From assembly GCA_031285695.1 (NCBI GenBank), contig JAITVR010000145.1, positions 1-8,628 on the forward strand: a stretch of 8,628 bases of DNA, in the 5' to 3' direction. The DNA comes from Prevotellaceae bacterium (GTDB lineage: Bacteria; Bacteroidota; Bacteroidia; Bacteroidales; UBA932). Numbering within the stretch: position 1 is the first letter of the stretch; each line of letters begins with the position of its first letter. Positions 5,823-8,628 of the stretch are shown here, in pieces. The notes under the pieces are model-generated. The model did not search any database. It saw only the letters and a program-made list of their open reading frames with translations, and was not told the origin of the DNA. A program made the translations under genes and the position numbers.

Positions 5823-7064
5823 ATGGAAAACATTAACCTGACAGAAACGTTTACCGAGTTTAAGGAGCTGAAAAACATCGACCGCCCCACCATGATGGGC
5901 GTGCTGGAAGATGTGTTTCGCGGCACGCTGCTAAAGCTTTACGGCAGCGATGACAACTTCGACATCATCATCAATATCGATAAGGGCGACTTTGAAATTT
6001 GGCGCAACCGCACCATTGTGGCCGACGACGAATTGCAAGACCCCATTCGCGAAATTACGCTTACCGAAGCGCAAAAAATTGACGACACCTACGAGGTGGG
6101 CGACGAGGTAACGGACGAGGTGAAGCTGCAAAAATTTGGTCGCCGTGCTGTGCTGGCGCTGCGCCAAAACTTGGCCGGCCGCATTTCGGACATGGAAAAA
6201 CAGCAGCTATTTAACAAGTACAACGAGCGCAAGGGCGAGCTGGTGGTGGGCGAAGTTTACCAAACTTGGAAAAAAGAAGCGCTCATTTTGGACGACGATG
6301 GCAACGAGCTGGTGCTGCCCAAAACCGAGCAAATTCCCACCGACTTTTTGCGCAAAGGCGACACCGTGCGCGCCATTGTGCACAACGTTGAAATGCGAAA
6401 CAATACACCCGTAATCACGCTTTCGCGCTGTGCGCCCGAGTTTTTGGAAAGGCTGTTTGAGCTCGAAGTTCCCGAAATTTTTGACGGCATTATTACCATC
6501 AAAAAAATTGTGCGCATACCCGGCGAGCGCGCCAAGGTTGCCGTTGAATCATACGACGAGCGCATTGACCCGGTGGGCGCCTGCGTGGGCATGAAGGGCG
6601 CGCGCATTCACGGCATTGTGCGCGAGCTGAAGAACGAAAATATTGACGTAATAAACTACACCAACAACACGCAGCTGCTGGTGCAGCGCGCGCTCAACCC
6701 CGCCAAGGTTACGGGCATAAAAATAAACGAAGAAACCAAGCGCATCGAAGTATATTTGCAGCCCGACGAAATATCGATGGCCATTGGTAAAGGCGGCTTA
6801 AACATTAAGCTCGCAAGTCAGCTGGTGGGCTACGAAATTGACGTGTTCCGCGAAGATGTGGAGCAGGAAGAGGACGTAAATCTCGATGAGTTTTCTGACG
6901 AAATTGACAGCTGGATTATTGACGCGCTGAAGGCTATTGGCTGCGACACCGCCAAGAGCGTGCTGCGCATTCCGCGTGAGGACTTGGTTAAGCGCACCGA
7001 TTTGGAGGAAGAAACCGTGGACGCGGTGCTCAAAATTCTGTCATCGGAATTTGAAGAGGAGTAA
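5823..7064 (+). CDS. nusA: Transcription termination/antitermination factor NusA
   Basis: Binds RNA polymerase and nascent RNA, affecting pausing, termination and antitermination. The protein has 413 residues from the ATG at 5823. Domains: N-terminal RNA polymerase-binding domain (about 1-130, with FGRRAVLALRQNLAGRI at 105-121), S1 domain (about 135-202), KH1 (about 205-280, with VGACVGMKGARI at 251-262) and KH2 (about 285-345, with AIGKGGLNIKLAS at 320-332), then an acidic C-terminal region with a helix-hairpin-helix-like segment (about 362-408). This is shorter than the roughly 495-residue E. coli protein, which has two acidic repeats. An upstream in-frame ATG at 5676 would add 49 residues from the repeat-rich spacer. 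I reject it because the extension is not NusA-like and the protein normally begins near the LTETFTEFK segment. Confidence 0.96.
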   Translation: MENINLTETFTEFKELKNIDRPTMMGVLEDVFRGTLLKLYGSDDNFDIIINIDKGDFEIWRNRTIVADDELQDPIREITLTEAQKIDDTYEVGDEVTDEVKLQKFGRRAVLALRQNLAGRISDMEKQQLFNKYNERKGELVVGEVYQTWKKEALILDDDGNELVLPKTEQIPTDFLRKGDTVRAIVHNVEMRNNTPVITLSRCAPEFLERLFELEVPEIFDGIITIKKIVRIPGERAKVAVESYDERIDPVGACVGMKGARIHGIVRELKNENIDVINYTNNTQLLVQRALNPAKVTGIKINEETKRIEVYLQPDEISMAIGKGGLNIKLASQLVGYEIDVFREDVEQEEDVNLDEFSDEIDSWIIDALKAIGCDTAKSVLRIPREDLVKRTDLEEETVDAVLKILSSEFEEE

Positions 7065-7180
7065 AAAATTTACAATTTGACGATTTACCATTTACTATTT
7101 GCGCACAAGCCAATGCGCACAAGATATGGTAAACAATAAATGGTAAATTGTAAATGGTAAAATGGTAAATAATAGGGATT
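7065..7180 (+). repeat. nusA-infB spacer with an interrupted inverted repeat
   Basis: 116 bases, very AT-rich. TAAATGGTAAATTGTAAAT (7137-7155) is the reverse complement of ATTTACAATTT (7068-7078) joined to ACCATTTA (7087-7094); the left arm carries 8 extra bases between the two halves. ATGGTAAA-type units recur toward infB. GCGCACAAG is directly repeated at 7101-7109 and 7115-7123, in the loop. No T run follows, so it is not a simple terminator. Confidence 0.7.
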
Positions 7181-8628
7181 ATGGCGCAAGCAGAAAATAC
7201 GATTAGGTTGAACAAGGTAACCCGAGAATTTAACTTGGGTATTAATACCATTGTGGAATTTTTGGCCAAAAAGAAGATTGACGTTGAGGCCAATCCCAAC
7301 GCCAAAATATCGGAGGAGGCCTACGCAATGGTTGCCAAAGAATTTGGCGACGAGCAGAGCATAAAGGACAAGGAAGCCGCCAAAAAAGTGGTGCAGAAAA
7401 AACCTGCAAAAGAGGCTGAAGAAGAGCTGCTTGAGGAAGAGCCCGAGTTGATAATAAAGAACGTTGACGCGCCTGTTTTTGTGCCCGAAAAAACTGTGGT
7501 GGCTGCGCCCAAAGTGGTGGCAAAAATTGACCTTGAGGCGGTAAAAAAACCTGCCAAAGTTGAGCCCAAAAAAGAAGAGGTGGAAGCACCAAAAGTAGCG
7601 GAAGAACCTGCGAAAAAAGAGGAGGAAAAACCCGCTGAAAAGCTTGAAAAAGTAGAGGAAAAACCTGCGCCGAAAAAAGAAGTAGAAACCATTGCCGTTG
7701 ATGCGCCCGAGCTTTCGGGGCCAAAGGTGCTGGGAAAAATCTCGTTAGAAAAACCCGAGAAAAAGAAAAAAGAAGCGCCGAAAAAAGAGGAGCCCAAACC
7801 CGTCAAGCAGCCCGCACCAATACCGCAGGTGCTTGTAATGGACAAGGATAAGCCGAAAAAAGAAGAAGCGGCGCCCGCACCCAAAAAGGAAATTGAAACC
7901 ATTTCCATAGCCGTAGAAAAGCTTACCGGACCAAAAATTGTAGGCGAAAAAATTGACCTTACGCAGTTCAAACCCGGCGAAGCCGATGGGCATCGCGGCA
8001 AGCGCAAGCGCATAAAAGCAGGCGCTGTTAACGTGGCCAAAGCCGGAAAAGAGGCCACCAAAGAGCACGAAAAGCGCAAAAAAGAGGAGCGCAATAAGGT
8101 CAACAAAGGCAAGCGTGGCGGTGCACACCAAGAGGTAAGCGCCGATGAGGTGGACAAGCAAATGAAGGAAACGCTGGCCAAAATGATGGAAAAAGGGCAG
8201 CGGCACAAGGACGGCGCTAAGCACCGCCGCGACAAGCGCGAGGCCATCAGCCAGCGCATGCAGGAGGAAATGGAAAACAAGGAAATGCAGAGCCAAATCC
8301 TCAAGCTTACCGAGTTTGTTACCGCCAACGATTTGGCCAAAATGATGGACGTTTCGGTCAACGAAGTCATAGCTGCCTGCATGGACTTGGGCTTAATGGT
8401 TTCCATTAATCAACGCCTTGATGCAGAAGCTATTGCGCTGATTGCCGAAAGTTTTGGTCGTCAGGTAGAATTTGTAACCGCCGACACCGAAGGCGCCATT
8501 GAGCAGCAGGAAGACAAGCCCGAAGACTTGGTTTCGCGCCCGCCCATTGTTACCGTCATGGGGCACGTTGACCACGGTAAAACTTCGCTGCTCGACAGCA
8601 TTCGCAAGGCCAACGTTATTGCCGGCGA
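7181..8628 (+). CDS. infB: Translation initiation factor IF-2, N-terminal part (cut by window edge)
   Basis: GTPase that places initiator tRNA on the 30S subunit and promotes subunit joining. The 482 complete codons present show an N-terminal IF2N-type domain (about 5-55, with [13 protein letters not shown] at 8-20), a long Lys/Glu/Pro/Ala-rich linker (about 60-370), a second IF2N-like module (about 375-430) and the start of the G domain, with P-loop GHVDHGKT at 461-468. The remaining G domain and C-terminal domains lie beyond base 8628. The long charged linker is usual for Bacteroidota IF-2. It contains two copies of a related segment, [17 protein letters not shown] (from 168) and [21 protein letters not shown] (238-258, written here in two parts: [11 protein letters not shown] and [10 protein letters not shown]). 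The start is the first ATG after the spacer; only weak purine-rich sequence (AGGGA) precedes it. Third gene of the operon. Confidence 0.97.
   Translation, partial: MAQAENTIRLNKVTREFNLGINTIVEFLAKKKIDVEANPNAKISEEAYAMVAKEFGDEQSIKDKEAAKKVVQKKPAKEAEEELLEEEPELIIKNVDAPVFVPEKTVVAAPKVVAKIDLEAVKKPAKVEPKKEEVEAPKVAEEPAKKEEEKPAEKLEKVEEKPAPKKEVETIAVDAPELSGPKVLGKISLEKPEKKKKEAPKKEEPKPVKQPAPIPQVLVMDKDKPKKEEAAPAPKKEIETISIAVEKLTGPKIVGEKIDLTQFKPGEADGHRGKRKRIKAGAVNVAKAGKEATKEHEKRKKEERNKVNKGKRGGAHQEVSADEVDKQMKETLAKMMEKGQRHKDGAKHRRDKREAISQRMQEEMENKEMQSQILKLTEFVTANDLAKMMDVSVNEVIAACMDLGLMVSINQRLDAEAIALIAESFGRQVEFVTADTEGAIEQQEDKPEDLVSRPPIVTVMGHVDHGKTSLLDSIRKANVIAG

Noticed and set aside
7321..8406. Minus-strand open frame of 361 residues, rich in Ser/Phe/Ala
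   Set aside because: It is the complement of the Lys/Glu/Pro-rich IF-2 linker, and that composition removes stops on the other strand. No family resemblance.
1..8628. CRISPR array inside the window
   Set aside because: No regularly spaced repeat of 24-48 bases was found. The CAAAC units and TGGTAAA units are too short and irregular.

Overview
The window looks like chromosomal DNA of a Bacteroidota (Bacteroidetes) bacterium. Three things point there. Two non-coding starts carry the phylum's promoter form, TTTG followed after 19-20 bases by TAnnTTTG. Gene starts have A/T-rich upstream regions without clear Shine-Dalgarno sequences. The proteins (RimP, NusA, IF-2, an EF-G-like GTPase and a large type II-C-like Cas9) also have the look of that phylum. 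The genus cannot be read from the sequence.

Layout. (1) 1-2284, minus strand: the first 761 codons of an uninterrupted cas9. It holds RuvC-I, the arginine-rich bridge helix, the REC region and RuvC-II, and is cut by the window edge just before the expected HNH domain. (2) 2285-2473: a compact intergenic segment with a strong candidate tracrRNA on the plus strand, divergent from cas9. It has its own promoter, an anti-repeat, two small hairpins and a strong terminator. (3) 2474-4630, minus strand: an EF-G-like translational GTPase paralogue lacking several canonical GTPase residues. (4) 4631-5201: about 570 bases without a gene, holding a cluster of GC-rich palindromes (REP-like), then the promoter and hairpin leader of the next operon. 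(5) 5202-8628, plus strand: rimP - nusA - infB, the conserved ribosome-maturation / transcription-elongation / translation-initiation operon, with infB cut inside its G domain.

How the parts work together. The rimP-nusA-infB operon and the EF-G-like gene are host housekeeping or near-housekeeping genes, relatively GC-rich. The cas9/tracrRNA segment is much more AT-rich and looks like an acquired defence locus placed right behind the EF-G-like gene. No CRISPR array, cas1 or cas2 is inside the window; if present they should lie beyond coordinate 1. The anti-repeat allows the missing repeat to be predicted (it should contain GTTGTGATTCG).

The most interesting region is 2285-2410. The tracrRNA promoter's -7 box abuts or overlaps the anti-repeat, its -33 box lies 14 bases from the cas9 start codon, and any cas9 transcript starting upstream of about 2405 would be antisense to the tracrRNA.
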